This document shows, in pieces, positions 34,076 to 46,871 of a DNA stretch of 64,000 nucleotides. The position numbers were made by a program, and so were the translations under genes. Origin of the DNA: Solwaraspora sp. WMMD792 (GTDB lineage: Bacteria; Actinomycetota; Actinomycetes; Mycobacteriales; Micromonosporaceae); contig NZ_JARUBH010000009.1 in assembly GCF_029626105.1 (NCBI RefSeq), forward strand, positions 1,984,001-2,048,000, read 5' to 3'. Each line of letters starts with the position of its first letter. Position 1 is the first letter of the stretch. The notes under the pieces were generated by a model. That model had not been told where the DNA came from and ran no database searches. It saw nothing but the letters and a program-made list of their open reading frames with translations.

Positions 34076-34746
34076 CCGTCCGGGTGGTCGTCGCCGACGA
34101 CCAGGAGATCGTGCGGACCGGGCTGACGATGATCCTCGACGCCCAGCCGGGCATCGAGGTCGTCGGCGAGGCGGCCGACGGCCGACGGGCGGTCGACCTC
34201 GCCCACCGGTTGCGTCCCGACGTGTGCCTGTTCGACATCCGGATGCCCGATGTGGACGGCATCGAGGCCACCCGTCGCCTCGCCGGCCCCGGCGTCGCCG
34301 ACCCGCTCGCCGTCGTCGTCATCACCACCTTCGACCTCGACGAGTACGTCTACGCGGCGCTGCGCGCGGGTGCCCGGGGGTTTCTGCTCAAGGACGCCGG
34401 CACGGCACTGCTCACTCAGGCCGTCCGGGCCGCCGCCGCCGGTGACGCGCTCATCGCGCCGGCCGTCACCACCCGGCTGCTCAGCGCCTTCGCCGCCGCC
34501 GGTCCGGCGGCACCGGCCCGCCAACCGCTCGACCCGTTGACCGACCGCGAGGAGCAGGTGCTCGTCGCCGTCGCCCGGGGCCGCACCAACACCGAGATCG
34601 CCGGCGAGCTGCACATCAGCCTCAGCACGGTCAAGAGCCACCTCGCCGCCCTGATGACCAAGCTCGGCGTCCGCAACCGGGTCGAGGTCGCGATCTGGGC
34701 GTACGAGACCGGCCGGGTCCGCGCCGGCCTCGACCGGCCAACGTAG
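34072..34746 (+). CDS. NarL/LuxR-type response regulator
   Basis: 224 aa. Receiver domain with acidic pocket D9-D10, phosphoacceptor D55 (CLFDIRMPDVDG) and K near LLKDAG; LuxR-type helix-turn-helix in residues 152-215 (LTDREEQVLVAVARGRTNTE, then STVKSHLAALMTKLGVRNR). It is coupled to the histidine kinase by a GTGA overlap and is its cognate regulator. Confidence 0.94.
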   Translation: MTVRVVVADDQEIVRTGLTMILDAQPGIEVVGEAADGRRAVDLAHRLRPDVCLFDIRMPDVDGIEATRRLAGPGVADPLAVVVITTFDLDEYVYAALRAGARGFLLKDAGTALLTQAVRAAAAGDALIAPAVTTRLLSAFAAAGPAAPARQPLDPLTDREEQVLVAVARGRTNTEIAGELHISLSTVKSHLAALMTKLGVRNRVEVAIWAYETGRVRAGLDRPT

Positions 34747-34775
34747 CGTGCGACGCACGGGCGGACCGCCGGGCC

Positions 34776-34787
34776 TACCGTAGTCTG
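34776..34787 (+). promoter_or_regulatory. Leaderless promoter -10 for the sugar-nucleotide reductase-like gene
   Basis: TACCGT at 34776-34781, 6 nt, then GTG 34788 without a ribosome binding site. Confidence 0.6.
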
Positions 34788-35627
34788 GTGAGGCTTCTCG
34801 TGGTGGGTGGCAGTGGTTTCCTCGGCCGGGAGATCGTTCGTCAGACGCGGCGCGCCGGGCACCGGGCGGCCGCGACCTTCCACCGCCGTCCGCCCAGCGG
34901 TGATCTCGGCACCGGAGTCGACTGGCACGCGCTCGACATCCGCATCCGTGACGATGTCGCCCGTGTCGCCGCCACGGCCCGGCCCGACGTGATCGTCAAC
35001 GCCGCCTACCGCCAGAGCGACTGGGCGAGCACTGCCGACGGCGGTGCTCATGTCGCCCTCGCCGCCGCGGCGGTGGCGGCCCGGCTCGTCCACGTCTCCA
35101 GCGACGCGGTCTTCGCCGGTGCGGCGGTCGCCTACGACGAGACGTGCCCACCGGACCCGACGACGCCGTACGGTGCGGCCAAGGCCGCCGCCGAGACGGC
35201 GGTCGCGGCGATCACACCCGACGCCGTCATCGCCCGGACGTCACTGATCATCGGGTACGGCGAGTCCGTCCACGAGCGACACGTGCACGCGTTGGCTGCC
35301 GGCGTCGGCACCGGTGTGCTGTTCACCGACGACGTGCGGTGCCCGGTGCACGTCGCTGACCTCGCCGCTGCACTGCGCGAACTCGCCGGGTCGCCGTACT
35401 CCGGGATCCACCACGTCGCCGGTCCGGACGCGATCAGCCGGCACCGCCTGGGGGTGCTCATCGCCCGCCGGGACGGCCTCGACCCCACGGCGTTGCCCAC
35501 CGGCCGACGTGCCGCCAGCGGTGTTCCCGGACCGGCCGAGCTGCGGCTGGACTGCGCCCGGACCCGTGCCCGGCTGACCGCCCGGCTACGCGGTGCCCAC
35601 GAGTTCCTCGCCGCCGGGCGGAGCTGA
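34788..35627 (+). CDS. RmlD-like NAD(P)-dependent sugar-nucleotide reductase
   Basis: Extended short-chain dehydrogenase of 279 aa related to dTDP-4-dehydrorhamnose reductase. The Rossmann loop is GGSGFLG at residues 7-13; LVHVSSDAVFAG and TPYGAAKAAAE give the active-site Ser/Thr and the Y-x3-K pair. No other sugar-nucleotide genes are nearby, so the true substrate is open. Monocistronic, with a leaderless promoter. Confidence 0.85.
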   Translation: MRLLVVGGSGFLGREIVRQTRRAGHRAAATFHRRPPSGDLGTGVDWHALDIRIRDDVARVAATARPDVIVNAAYRQSDWASTADGGAHVALAAAAVAARLVHVSSDAVFAGAAVAYDETCPPDPTTPYGAAKAAAETAVAAITPDAVIARTSLIIGYGESVHERHVHALAAGVGTGVLFTDDVRCPVHVADLAAALRELAGSPYSGIHHVAGPDAISRHRLGVLIARRDGLDPTALPTGRRAASGVPGPAELRLDCARTRARLTARLRGAHEFLAAGRS

Positions 35628-35741
35628 CCGCTGCGCGAGCAGGTCCGCCTCGGTCAGCCGGCCGGACAACCGACCGGCTTCGTGGATGTCGTCCACACTC
35701 ATCTGCGCCACGAAACCGTGGGCCTCGTGGATGCCTGCCAT
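35586..35741 (-). CDS. Possible 51-residue small protein
   Basis: Minus-strand ATG frame (MAGIHEAHGFVAQMSVDDIH...) of 51 aa filling the gap between two converging genes and overlapping the 3' end of the reductase gene by 42 bp. About 84 percent of its codons end in G or C, as in real genes here, and the peptide is amphipathic and acidic rather than arginine-rich. TACACT lies 12 nt before the ATG (35754-35759) but there is no ribosome binding site. It could be a true small gene or chance. Confidence 0.35.
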   Translation of the reverse strand: MAGIHEAHGFVAQMSVDDIHEAGRLSGRLTEADLLAQRSAPPGGEELVGTA

Positions 35742-35769
35742 GCCACGGCGGGCAGTGTAGGACCCCGTG

Positions 35770-37734
35770 TCAGCCGACCCGGGTCAGGCGTACCGCGTCG
35801 GCGACGATGTGGCCACCGGTCGGTGCCCACCGGCTCACCCCGACCACCGGCCGCCGGCCCGCCGCCAGCGCGAAGACGCCCAGCTCCCGCCAGCGGCCGC
35901 CGTCGGTCCGCTGATCCACCGGCCGGCTGACCAGCCCGGTGGTGGTCTGCACCAGGTGCGGCGCGGCCGGGTGGTAGCCCGACGCCGCCGGATGCCACAC
36001 GTCGACCCGGTAGCTGCCGGCCGCCGGCACGGTGACGGTGAACCAGGCCGGGTCGCTGACCGGCTGCGGGCTGGTGAACCGGTAGTCGGCGCCGTAGCGT
36101 CCGGCCGACCAGCTCGACGTGCCCCAGGCGGCGCTGGCGGTGAACCCGCCCGGCGTACGGTTGTCGACGATCACGCTGAACGCGTCGCTGCCGGCGGCCA
36201 GCACCCGCGCCGGCCCGGTTGGGCTCTCCCGGTGTTGGCGGTCCAGAGCGGTGACCAGATAGGTGTACGCCGACCCGTGCGCCGCCGTCACGTCGGTGAA
36301 GGAGCCGCCGGTGCCGGTGGCCCGTACCGTCGCCAGCAGGTGCCGGGCGTCGTCGAGCGCGGTCGGGTCGGCTGCGTCGGTGCCGTGGCAACGGTAGAGC
36401 GCGTACGCCGTCGGGACGGTGGCGCCGGTGGCGGCGATCCAGTCCAGCCGTACCCCGGTCGGGGTGCGGGTCGCGGCGGTGATCGCCGGCGGTGGCGGTG
36501 TGCTGCCCGGGGCCGGCACGCCGCCGCGCCCGGCCGCGACCGGCAGCAGCGCCGGCCGGGAGTAGTGCTCAGCGACCAGCCGGCTGACCGCGCCGAGCCG
36601 GTCGGCGCGCACGTCCTTGCCGCTGAACTGCAGGTCGCCGCGGACCTGCGGGTAGCTGTGGTGCAGCGTCAGGTGCCGGCTCAGCTCGGCCGGGTCCTGC
36701 CAGGCCGGGTCCTGCCCGGTGACGCCGACCCGGTAGGTCGACTGCCCGACGAGCAGTTCCACACTGGTACCCGACACCGTCGCGGACCACCAGGGGACCA
36801 GTTCGGCGTAGTCGGCGGCCGGGTGGCCGATGTGCCAGTACAGCTGCGGCGCGATGTAGTCGATCCACTGTTCGCGTACCCAGCGGCGGCTGTCGGCGTG
36901 GATCGCGTCGTAGGACTGCAACCCGCTGGTACGGGAGCCGAGCGGGTCGGTGGCGGCGTTGCGCCAGATGCCGAACGGGCTGATGCCGAAGCGCACCCAC
37001 GGCTTGACCGCCCGCAGCCGGTCGCTCATCTGCGCGACGAGCAGGTCGACGTTGTGCCGCCGCCACGCGGCGACGCTGTCGAAACCGGACCCGTACGCGG
37101 CGAAGCTGGCCTGGTCGGCGAAGACCTCCCCGGCGACCGGGTACGGGTAGAAGTAGTCGTCCCAGTGCAGCGCGTCGACGTCGTAGCGGGTGACCGCGTC
37201 GAGCATCGCGTCCTGGACGAACGACCGTACCGCCGGCTGGCCCGGGTCGTAGTAGAGCCGGCCGGCGTACGCGATGACCCACTCCGGGTTGCGGCGGGCC
37301 GGATGGTCGGCGACCAGCCGGGTCGGGTCGGCGTGGTTGGCGACCCGGTACGGGTTGCACCAGGCGTGCAGTTCCAGGTTGCGGGCGTGCGCCTCGTCGA
37401 CCAGCACACCCAGCGGGTCGTAGCCGGGGTGGGTGCCCTGCTGCCCGGTGAGCACCGCCGACCACGGCTCGTACGGCGACGGCCAGAGCGCGTCGGCGCT
37501 CGGGCGTACCTGCACGACGACGGCGTTGCAGCGCAGCTGCCGGGCCAGGTCGAGCCAGCCACGCAGCTCCGCCTGCTGGGCGTCCGGCGGCAGTCCGGGG
37601 CGGCTCGGCCAGTCCAGGTTGGCGACCGTGGCCAGCCAGCAGCCCCGGAACTGCCGCTTCGGCACCGGACCTGCTGCTGACATGGCCGCTACGGTGGCCG
37701 ACGCACCGTTACCGCGCCGTCGCGCCTGCGGCAC
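35770..37734 (-). CDS. GH10-like (GHL10) hydrolase with FnIII and golvesin-type domains
   Basis: 654 aa. Residues 28-390 are a glycosyl-hydrolase-like TIM barrel of the GHL10/DUF187 group (FRGCWLATVANLDWPS, DALHWDDYFYPYP, FGISPFGIWRN, WIDYIAPQLYWHIG). Residues 410-510 look like a fibronectin type III module, and the final 135 residues match the golvesin C-terminal-like beta domain (DNRTPGGFTASAAWGTSSWS ... GHIVADAVRL). Such proteins act on cell-wall or other polysaccharides outside the cell, yet neither the GTG at 37734 nor the ATG at 37683 is followed by a signal peptide. Either export is unusual or the protein is cytoplasmic. Confidence 0.82.
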   Translation of the reverse strand: MPQARRRGNGASATVAAMSAAGPVPKRQFRGCWLATVANLDWPSRPGLPPDAQQAELRGWLDLARQLRCNAVVVQVRPSADALWPSPYEPWSAVLTGQQGTHPGYDPLGVLVDEAHARNLELHAWCNPYRVANHADPTRLVADHPARRNPEWVIAYAGRLYYDPGQPAVRSFVQDAMLDAVTRYDVDALHWDDYFYPYPVAGEVFADQASFAAYGSGFDSVAAWRRHNVDLLVAQMSDRLRAVKPWVRFGISPFGIWRNAATDPLGSRTSGLQSYDAIHADSRRWVREQWIDYIAPQLYWHIGHPAADYAELVPWWSATVSGTSVELLVGQSTYRVGVTGQDPAWQDPAELSRHLTLHHSYPQVRGDLQFSGKDVRADRLGAVSRLVAEHYSRPALLPVAAGRGGVPAPGSTPPPPAITAATRTPTGVRLDWIAATGATVPTAYALYRCHGTDAADPTALDDARHLLATVRATGTGGSFTDVTAAHGSAYTYLVTALDRQHRESPTGPARVLAAGSDAFSVIVDNRTPGGFTASAAWGTSSWSAGRYGADYRFTSPQPVSDPAWFTVTVPAAGSYRVDVWHPAASGYHPAAPHLVQTTTGLVSRPVDQRTDGGRWRELGVFALAAGRRPVVGVSRWAPTGGHIVADAVRLTRVG

Positions 37735-37815
37735 CGTCCGGTCAACGACGGCCGCCGGTCACAGCGGTCCGGACCGGGTCAGCGGGCCGCCGGCGGCAGC
37801 GGCCAGAGCCGGCGC

Positions 37816-39045
37816 TCAGGCGGGACGGACGGACGGCGCGTCGCCCCGGGTGGCCAGCCACCATCCGGCGGTGGCGACCACGGCGACCAGCGCGGCGAAG
37901 CCGAACGGGGCGGCCAGCCCGACCCCGGCGGCCAGTGCGCCGCCGAGCAGTGCGCCGCCGCCGGCGGCACCGTAGATCAGCGTCTTGGACGCCGCCGTCA
38001 CCCGGCCCAGCAACCCGTCCGGTACGGTGCGCTGCCGCAGCGTCGCCGCGCAGATGTTCAGCACCGCGAACGCGCCGGAGGACACCACGGTCACCACGAC
38101 CGCCACCCAGATCTGCGGTACGGCGATGAGCAGCGCCGGCACTCCGGCGGTGACCGCCAGGGAGACCGTCAGCACCAGCCGGTGCCGGCGGCCGGCGACC
38201 AGCCGGTCGGCCAGGAACGCGCCGGCCAGCCCGCCACCGGCCCCAGCGGACAGCAGCAGGCCGTAGCCGAGCGCGCCGACACCGAGCACGTCCCGGGCGT
38301 ACAGCAGGAAGATCGCGAACCAGGCCGCGTCGGCGGCGGCGACCGCCGCGACCACCAGCGCCAGGGCGCGCAGCGTCCGGTGGCGGGCCAGCCAGCCCAG
38401 CCCGGCCCGGACGCTCGGGCCGACCGTCGCGGCGGCGGTCGCGGCGGCAGCTGTGGCCGTGGGAGTTCGGGCCAGGCTCAGCGGCAACGACAGCACCAGC
38501 ATCACGGCGAGCGCCAGGCTGGCCCCGTTGGCCGCGAACGGTACGGCCGCGCCGACGACGAACAGCGCGGCGCCGACCGGCGGGCCGACGAACTCGTTGC
38601 CGACGATGGTGCCGGCGGTGAGCCGGCCGTTGGCCCGCTCCAGCGCGGCCGCCGGCACCAGTTTCGGCACCGCCACCTGGCCGGCGGTGTCGCGTACCGC
38701 CTCGCCGACGCCGAGGCCGAAGGCGCAGACGGCCAGCAGGGCGATCGTGGCGGTGTTGGTGGCCACCGTCGCCACCAGGACCACCAGCAGCAGGGCGCGC
38801 ACCGTGTCGGCGGCGGCGAGCAGCGTACGGGGTGCGACCCGGTCGGCGAGTGCTCCGGCGGCCAACCCGGCGACGAGCCAGGGCAGGGTCTGCGCGGTGG
38901 CGACCACGGCCAGCCCGAGGGGATCCCCGGTCAGGGACAGGGCCAGCAGCGGGAAGGCGGCGACGCGGATCCCGTCGCCGATGTTGGCGAGGGTGGCGGC
39001 GCTCCAGAAGCGCCAGAACGGCTTGCCGAGCGATGGTGACGACAT
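37816..39045 (-). CDS. MFS transporter, enterobactin/macrolide-exporter-like
   Basis: Major facilitator protein with twelve membrane helices (409 aa). The layout (FWRFWSAATLANIGDGIRV, GALADRVAPRTLL, DTAGQVAVPKLVP, NGRLTAGTIVGNEFVGPPVG) fits the MFS_3 drug/siderophore exporter branch. The ATG at 39045 is used; CACCAT lies 6 nt upstream and may be a -10 box. Substrate unknown; no biosynthetic cluster is next to it. Confidence 0.88.
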   Translation of the reverse strand: MSSPSLGKPFWRFWSAATLANIGDGIRVAAFPLLALSLTGDPLGLAVVATAQTLPWLVAGLAAGALADRVAPRTLLAAADTVRALLLVVLVATVATNTATIALLAVCAFGLGVGEAVRDTAGQVAVPKLVPAAALERANGRLTAGTIVGNEFVGPPVGAALFVVGAAVPFAANGASLALAVMLVLSLPLSLARTPTATAAAATAAATVGPSVRAGLGWLARHRTLRALALVVAAVAAADAAWFAIFLLYARDVLGVGALGYGLLLSAGAGGGLAGAFLADRLVAGRRHRLVLTVSLAVTAGVPALLIAVPQIWVAVVVTVVSSGAFAVLNICAATLRQRTVPDGLLGRVTAASKTLIYGAAGGGALLGGALAAGVGLAAPFGFAALVAVVATAGWWLATRGDAPSVRPA

Positions 39046-39067
39046 CCGTACATGGTGCACCGGTCGG

Positions 39068-39832
39068 TCAGAGCCGTTGCCACAGCGCCGGTACGTTCGG
39101 CGGTTCCCAACCGACGAGGGCGGTGTGTGCCTGCCGGCACCGGTAGTCGACGCCGGCGTAGCTGACGACGGCACCGACCTGGTACGTGGTGCCGGCGGCC
39201 CAGGTGCCGCCGGGCTGGCCGGGCGACGCGGTGGGCGTGGGCGTCGGTGGCGCGGTGGTCGGCGGTGGTGGCGTCGGGGTGGGCGACGGCGGGGGTGGGG
39301 TCGGCGACGGGCCCGGACCTCCGCCGATCTGGATGTCCACGCAGGAGTAGAAGGCGTTCGTGGTGTCCGCGACGTTCCAGATCGCCAGTACTTTCTGCCG
39401 GCCGGTGCGGCTGCCGAGGTTCACGGTGTGCGACACGGTGGCGGCGGGCTGTCGGCCACCGTCGTCGAACACGGCGATCCGGTTGTCGCCGACGTAGTAC
39501 TCCCAGGTGCTGGTGGCGTGTCGGGCGGTCAGCGTCCAGGTGAAGGTGACCGACCCGCCGCCGACCGCGGTGGCCGGCCAGTTGACGCTGTCGTCGTTGA
39601 GGATGGCGAACCGGCTCACCCCGCCGTGGCAGGTGCGCTGTCCTTTGGGGCCTTCGACGCTCTGCGGCTCCCACACGATCGGGCCGCAGTTGGCGACCCG
39701 GCCCTGCGCGCACATTGCCTGGCGGCTGGGCGGATAGGAGATGTAACCGTGCGCGTTGGCCGGGGTGGCGACCAGCAGGGTGCCGAGGATGGTGCCGGTG
39801 GCGAGCAGGGGCAGGAGAATTCGTCGTCGCAT
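39068..39832 (-). CDS. Secreted AA10 lytic polysaccharide monooxygenase with CBM5/12
   Basis: Copper enzyme that oxidatively cleaves chitin or cellulose, 254 aa. The signal peptide ends ANA before H28, which becomes the N-terminal copper ligand; H105 (LTARHATSTW) is the second ligand of the histidine brace, and F161/Y162 flank the axial position. The catalytic domain is compact (about 142 residues), followed by a Pro/Thr linker and a C-terminal CBM5/12-type binding module (WAAGTTYQVGAVVSYAGVDY, ending VPALWQRL). CBM5/12 points to chitin. A pair of near repeats upstream probably controls it. Confidence 0.93.
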   Translation of the reverse strand: MRRRILLPLLATGTILGTLLVATPANAHGYISYPPSRQAMCAQGRVANCGPIVWEPQSVEGPKGQRTCHGGVSRFAILNDDSVNWPATAVGGGSVTFTWTLTARHATSTWEYYVGDNRIAVFDDGGRQPAATVSHTVNLGSRTGRQKVLAIWNVADTTNAFYSCVDIQIGGGPGPSPTPPPPSPTPTPPPPTTAPPTPTPTASPGQPGGTWAAGTTYQVGAVVSYAGVDYRCRQAHTALVGWEPPNVPALWQRL

Positions 39833-39887
39833 GGGGGCGCTCCGCGCGTCGTGGGTGGCGGTGGGGCGGCCGGCCGTTGCCGACGAA

Positions 39888-39916
39888 GTTAGCGTAAAGA
39901 CAGTTAACAGTAAAGA
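39888..39916 (-). promoter_or_regulatory. Direct-repeat element upstream of the LPMO gene
   Basis: In plus-strand orientation GTTAGCGTAAAGA (39888-39900) and GTTAACAGTAAAGA (39903-39916) are near copies, both GTTA-N2/3-GTAAAGA, in an AT-rich island 56-84 bp before the start. Probably an operator or activator site; no regulator gene is adjacent. Confidence 0.55.
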
Positions 39917-39968
39917 TTGTGAACGAAGAATTTCGATACGTCGACGAAGTCGACCGATCGTGCGACGG

Positions 39969-40940
39969 TCAGCCGACGGTACGGCCGTGCCGGTCGCGGG
40001 CCTTGATCCGGGTGATCGGCATTTCCGGCGCCGGCAGCGGGGCGTCGACGCAGCCGGTCACCGTGCCGAACCGCCTACCGGCCGCCCAGCCGTCGCGGGC
40101 GGCGACCAGCTCCTCGTGGCTGCGGGCGACGAAGTTCCACCACATCACGAGCGGCTCGTCGAACGGCTCCCCACCGAGCAGGAACAGCCGGGTCGAGCCG
40201 TCGGTGGTCACCGTCGTGGCCGACCGGCCCTCGCCCAGGTAGAGCAGCCCGCCCGGGGCCAGCTCCACCCCGTCGACCCGGGCCGTGCCGGACATCGTCA
40301 GCAGGGCGTACTCGAAATCGTCGCGCAGCGTCAGCGCGACGGGCGCATCGGTGTCGATGTCGACTTGTGCACCGACGATCGGGCTCGCCATCTCGGCCGG
40401 GGACCGGACACCGGCGTACTCACCGACCACCACGGTGATCCGCGCGTCACCGGCACCCACCTGCGGCAACGCGGCATGATGCTCGAACCGAGGCTCGCCG
40501 TGCCTGGCCGACTCGGGCAACGCCACCCACAGTTGCAGGCCGTGCATCACCGGCGGATGCGCCGGCGGCGACTGCTCCGAGTGGGCGATGCCGTGCCCGG
40601 CGGTCATCAGGTTGAGCTGCCCCGGCACGATCGACTGCACGCTGCCCAGGCTGTCCCGGTGCAGAATCTCACCGTCGACCAGCCAGGTCACCGTCTGCAG
40701 CCCGGTGTGCGGGTGCGGCGGAATCTGCATGCCGGGCCGCCCCGCCACGTCGTCAGGCCCGAAGTGGTCCACGAAACACCAGGCACCGACCATGCGCCGG
40801 GGTCGCTGCGGCAGCAGCCGCCGGACCGTCGTGTAGCGGCCCAGCGGCACGTCGTGGCCGGGTAGCAGCACGCTCTCCGGCTGCGCGCCGACGACCGTCG
40901 TCCCGTCGTACCGGATGCTCCCCGACGCCGCCGCACTCAT
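39969..40940 (-). CDS. Pirin family protein
   Basis: Two-cupin iron-binding protein, 323 aa. The N-terminal cupin metal ligands lie in PPHPHTGLQTVTWL and AGHGIAHSEQ; the C-terminal cupin is intact (WWNFVARSHEELVAARDGW). Bacterial pirins act as quercetinases or redox-linked regulators; the role here is not known. The ATG at 40940 is preceded at 6 nt by TAAGGT, so it is probably leaderless. Confidence 0.9.
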   Translation of the reverse strand: MSAAASGSIRYDGTTVVGAQPESVLLPGHDVPLGRYTTVRRLLPQRPRRMVGAWCFVDHFGPDDVAGRPGMQIPPHPHTGLQTVTWLVDGEILHRDSLGSVQSIVPGQLNLMTAGHGIAHSEQSPPAHPPVMHGLQLWVALPESARHGEPRFEHHAALPQVGAGDARITVVVGEYAGVRSPAEMASPIVGAQVDIDTDAPVALTLRDDFEYALLTMSGTARVDGVELAPGGLLYLGEGRSATTVTTDGSTRLFLLGGEPFDEPLVMWWNFVARSHEELVAARDGWAAGRRFGTVTGCVDAPLPAPEMPITRIKARDRHGRTVG

Positions 40941-40952
40941 GCCTCGACCTTA
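40941..40952 (-). promoter_or_regulatory. Leaderless promoter -10 for the pirin gene
   Basis: On the minus strand TAAGGT (40952-40947), 6 nt, then ATG at 40940; no ribosome binding site. Confidence 0.6.
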
Positions 40953-41000
40953 CGCGCGGCACCGCCGGCGCGCCCGGCCGACCGCACCGCACCGTCCAGG

Positions 41001-44642
<3,642 letters not shown>

Positions 44643-44690
44643 CGGACGCCCGGTCCTCCCTCGGGGTCCGCGCCCCGGGTCGTCGGTCGC

Positions 44691-44840
44691 GGCGACCGGA
44701 GTCTCCTGGCTCCCGGATCAACGCTCGCCCCGGCCTTCCGGCACCCGACTGAGGGGACCGTGGCCGTCGGTGGGGTCTGCTCCCCGGTGACAGTGGCGGG
44801 ACCGCACCGGATTCACACCGGACTTCCTCCGCTTGTCGCC
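44691..44840 (-). promoter_or_regulatory. Cobalamin riboswitch controlling cobN
   Basis: The minus strand has GGAAGTCCGGTGTGAATCCG, CCCGCCACTGTCACCGG, GCCGGAAGGCCGGGGCGAG and the B12 box GGGAGCCAGGAGACTCCGG in the right order, ending about 50 nt before the cobN start. It is the third cobalamin riboswitch in the window. Confidence 0.92.
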
Positions 44841-44946
44841 GCGTCTGGCTACCGAACACTGTCACGACCGGCGGACGTTTCGTCAAGGTGTGATGTATTC
44901 GCTGTGCGGCGGCCGCCGTCCGGGGACGACCCGTAGTATCCGCCGG

Positions 44947-46236
44947 GTGCCCGCCTTGCCATCGCCGCCCGCCCGGGGCGCACCCGATGCCTGCCCCGGC
45001 GCCGTGCAACTGCACCCGGCCGCCGACGGCCTGCTGGCCAGGATCCGTTGCCCCGGAGGGCTGCTCACCGCCGTCCAGCTGCGGCTGCTGGCCGCCGTCG
45101 CCCGCGACCACGGTGATGGACATCTCGAACTGACCAGCCGGGCAAACGTCCAGGTGCGCGCGGTCGCGGCCGCCGCCACCGGACCGTTCGCCGCCCGGCT
45201 GCGTGCGGCCGGGCTGCTACCGTCGACCGCGCACGAACGGGTCCGCAATATCCTCGGCTCCGCCCTCGCCGACATCGACACCCCGGCGGCCTGGGACGTC
45301 GGGGCGCAGGTCCGCGCCCTCGACACCGCGATCTGCGCGGAGCCGGACCTGGCCCGGCTCTCCGGGCGGTTCCTCTTCGCCATCGACGATGGCCGAGGCG
45401 ACACCGTTGCGGCCCGAGCCGACGTCGGTCTGCTGCCCGGACCGGACGACGAGGTGACCGTGCTGCTCGCCGGTGCCGACCACGGGCTGCGGGCCCGGCC
45501 CGCCGACGCGGTACGGGTCGCGGTCGCCGCCGCCCGTGCCTTCCTGGACGATCCGGACGCGGCGGCCGGCAGCGCGTGGCGCCTCGATGACCTGACTCCG
45601 GCAGCGCTGGACCGCGTCGTGATCCGGGCCGGCACCGCACCCGGGGTACGGCGTACCGCGCGGCGGTGGCAACCACTGACGCCGGCCGGCGGCCCCGTCG
45701 CGCCGGTCGGGGTGCGGCACCGTCCCGACGGCGACTTCGCCCTCGTCGTGGCGGTCCCGTTGGGACGCTTGACAGTCGACCAGGTCGACCTGCTCGCGGC
45801 CGCGTCGCCGCAGCTGAGGATCACGCCGTGGCGGGGGGTGGTGCTGCCCCGGGTCACCGACCCCGCCGGTTGGGCGGACCGGTTCACCCGCGCCGGGCTG
45901 GTTACCGACCCCGACTCGCCGTGGCTCGGAGTGACCGCCTGCGCCGGGCTGCCGGGCTGTGCCCGGTCCCGGGCCGACGTGCGCGCCGACGCGGCAGCGA
46001 CGCACGCCGGGCGGCCGGCCCCGACCGGCGGTGTGCCAGCACTGGGGCGTCGTCACCGCCTGCCGGTGCACTGGATCGGCTGTGAGCGTGGCTGCGGCAG
46101 TCCGGCCGGGCCGATGGTCCGGGTGACCGCCACCGGTGACGGGTACCAGATCGACGCCCCCGACCGGACCAGCATCCGCCTCCCGACCGGGGCCGCCCTC
46201 GGTGCGGCCGTCCAGACCGCACGTGAGGAGCCATGA
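44947..46236 (+). CDS. cobG: Precorrin-3B synthase CobG
   Basis: Oxygen-dependent enzyme that converts precorrin-3A to precorrin-3B, the hallmark of aerobic cobalamin synthesis. 429 aa with the sulfite/nitrite-reductase half-domain repeats ([15 protein letters not shown]) and the [4Fe-4S] ligands in [14 protein letters not shown] and [13 protein letters not shown] 44947 is chosen: TAGTAT lies at 44933-44938, 8 nt before it, so the transcript has almost no leader. In-frame upstream starts (44833) would lie inside the riboswitch region of cobN. cobH follows with an ATGA overlap. Confidence 0.93.
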   Translation: MPALPSPPARGAPDACPGAVQLHPAADGLLARIRCPGGLLTAVQLRLLAAVARDHGDGHLELTSRANVQVRAVAAAATGPFAARLRAAGLLPSTAHERVRNILGSALADIDTPAAWDVGAQVRALDTAICAEPDLARLSGRFLFAIDDGRGDTVAARADVGLLPGPDDEVTVLLAGADHGLRARPADAVRVAVAAARAFLDDPDAAAGSAWRLDDLTPAALDRVVIRAGTAPGVRRTARRWQPLTPAGGPVAPVGVRHRPDGDFALVVAVPLGRLTVDQVDLLAAASPQLRITPWRGVVLPRVTDPAGWADRFTRAGLVTDPDSPWLGVTACAGLPGCARSRADVRADAAATHAGRPAPTGGVPALGRRHRLPVHWIGCERGCGSPAGPMVRVTATGDGYQIDAPDRTSIRLPTGAALGAAVQTAREEP

Positions 46237-46871
46237 TGGACCATGTCCGCGACGCGGCAGAGATCTACCGGCAGTCGTTCGCCACCATCCGTGCCGAGGC
46301 CGACCTGAGCCGACTCACCGCCGAGCAGGCCCGGGTCGCGGTGCGGATGATCCACTCCTGCGGAATGGTCGACCTGGTCGACGACTTGGTCTTCTCGCCG
46401 CAGGTGGTGGCTGCCGCCCAGGGCGCGTTGCGGGCCGGCGCGCCGATCCTCTGCGACGCCACGATGGTCGCCGCCGGCATCACCCGGCGCCGGCTGCCGG
46501 CCGACAACCCGGTGCTGTGCGCCCTGTCCGACCCCCGGGTGCCCGAGCTGGCCGACCGGCTGGGCACCACTCGCAGCGCCGCGGCCGTCGAGCTGTGGGT
46601 CGACCGCCTTGACGGCGCGGTGGTCGCCGTCGGCAACGCACCGACCGCGCTGTTCCGGCTGTTGGAGCTGGTCGACGCCGGTGCCGGCCGGCCGTCGGCG
46701 GTGCTCGGCGTACCGGTCGGTTTCATCGGCGCCGCCGAGTCCAAGCAGGCTTTGATCGACCATGGTGGACTGGAACACCTGGTGGTCCGGGGACGACGCG
46801 GTGGCAGCGCGATGGCCGCCGCCGCACTCAACGCGATCGCCAACGACGACGAGGGACAGGTGGGGCGTTGA
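46233..46871 (+). CDS. cobH: Precorrin-8X methylmutase CobH
   Basis: Moves the C-11 methyl group to C-12, giving hydrogenobyrinic acid. 212 aa, the normal size. Signatures: [15 protein letters not shown] with the catalytic histidine, [14 protein letters not shown] and [15 protein letters not shown]. Overlaps cobG by 4 bp (ATGA) and cobIJ by 4 bp (TTGA). Confidence 0.97.
   Translation: MMDHVRDAAEIYRQSFATIRAEADLSRLTAEQARVAVRMIHSCGMVDLVDDLVFSPQVVAAAQGALRAGAPILCDATMVAAGITRRRLPADNPVLCALSDPRVPELADRLGTTRSAAAVELWVDRLDGAVVAVGNAPTALFRLLELVDAGAGRPSAVLGVPVGFIGAAESKQALIDHGGLEHLVVRGRRGGSAMAAAALNAIANDDEGQVGR

Noticed and set aside
35767-37680. 637-residue plus-strand frame antisense to the GH10-like gene
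   Set aside because: Arg/Gly/Val-rich shadow; the minus-strand protein has clear domains.
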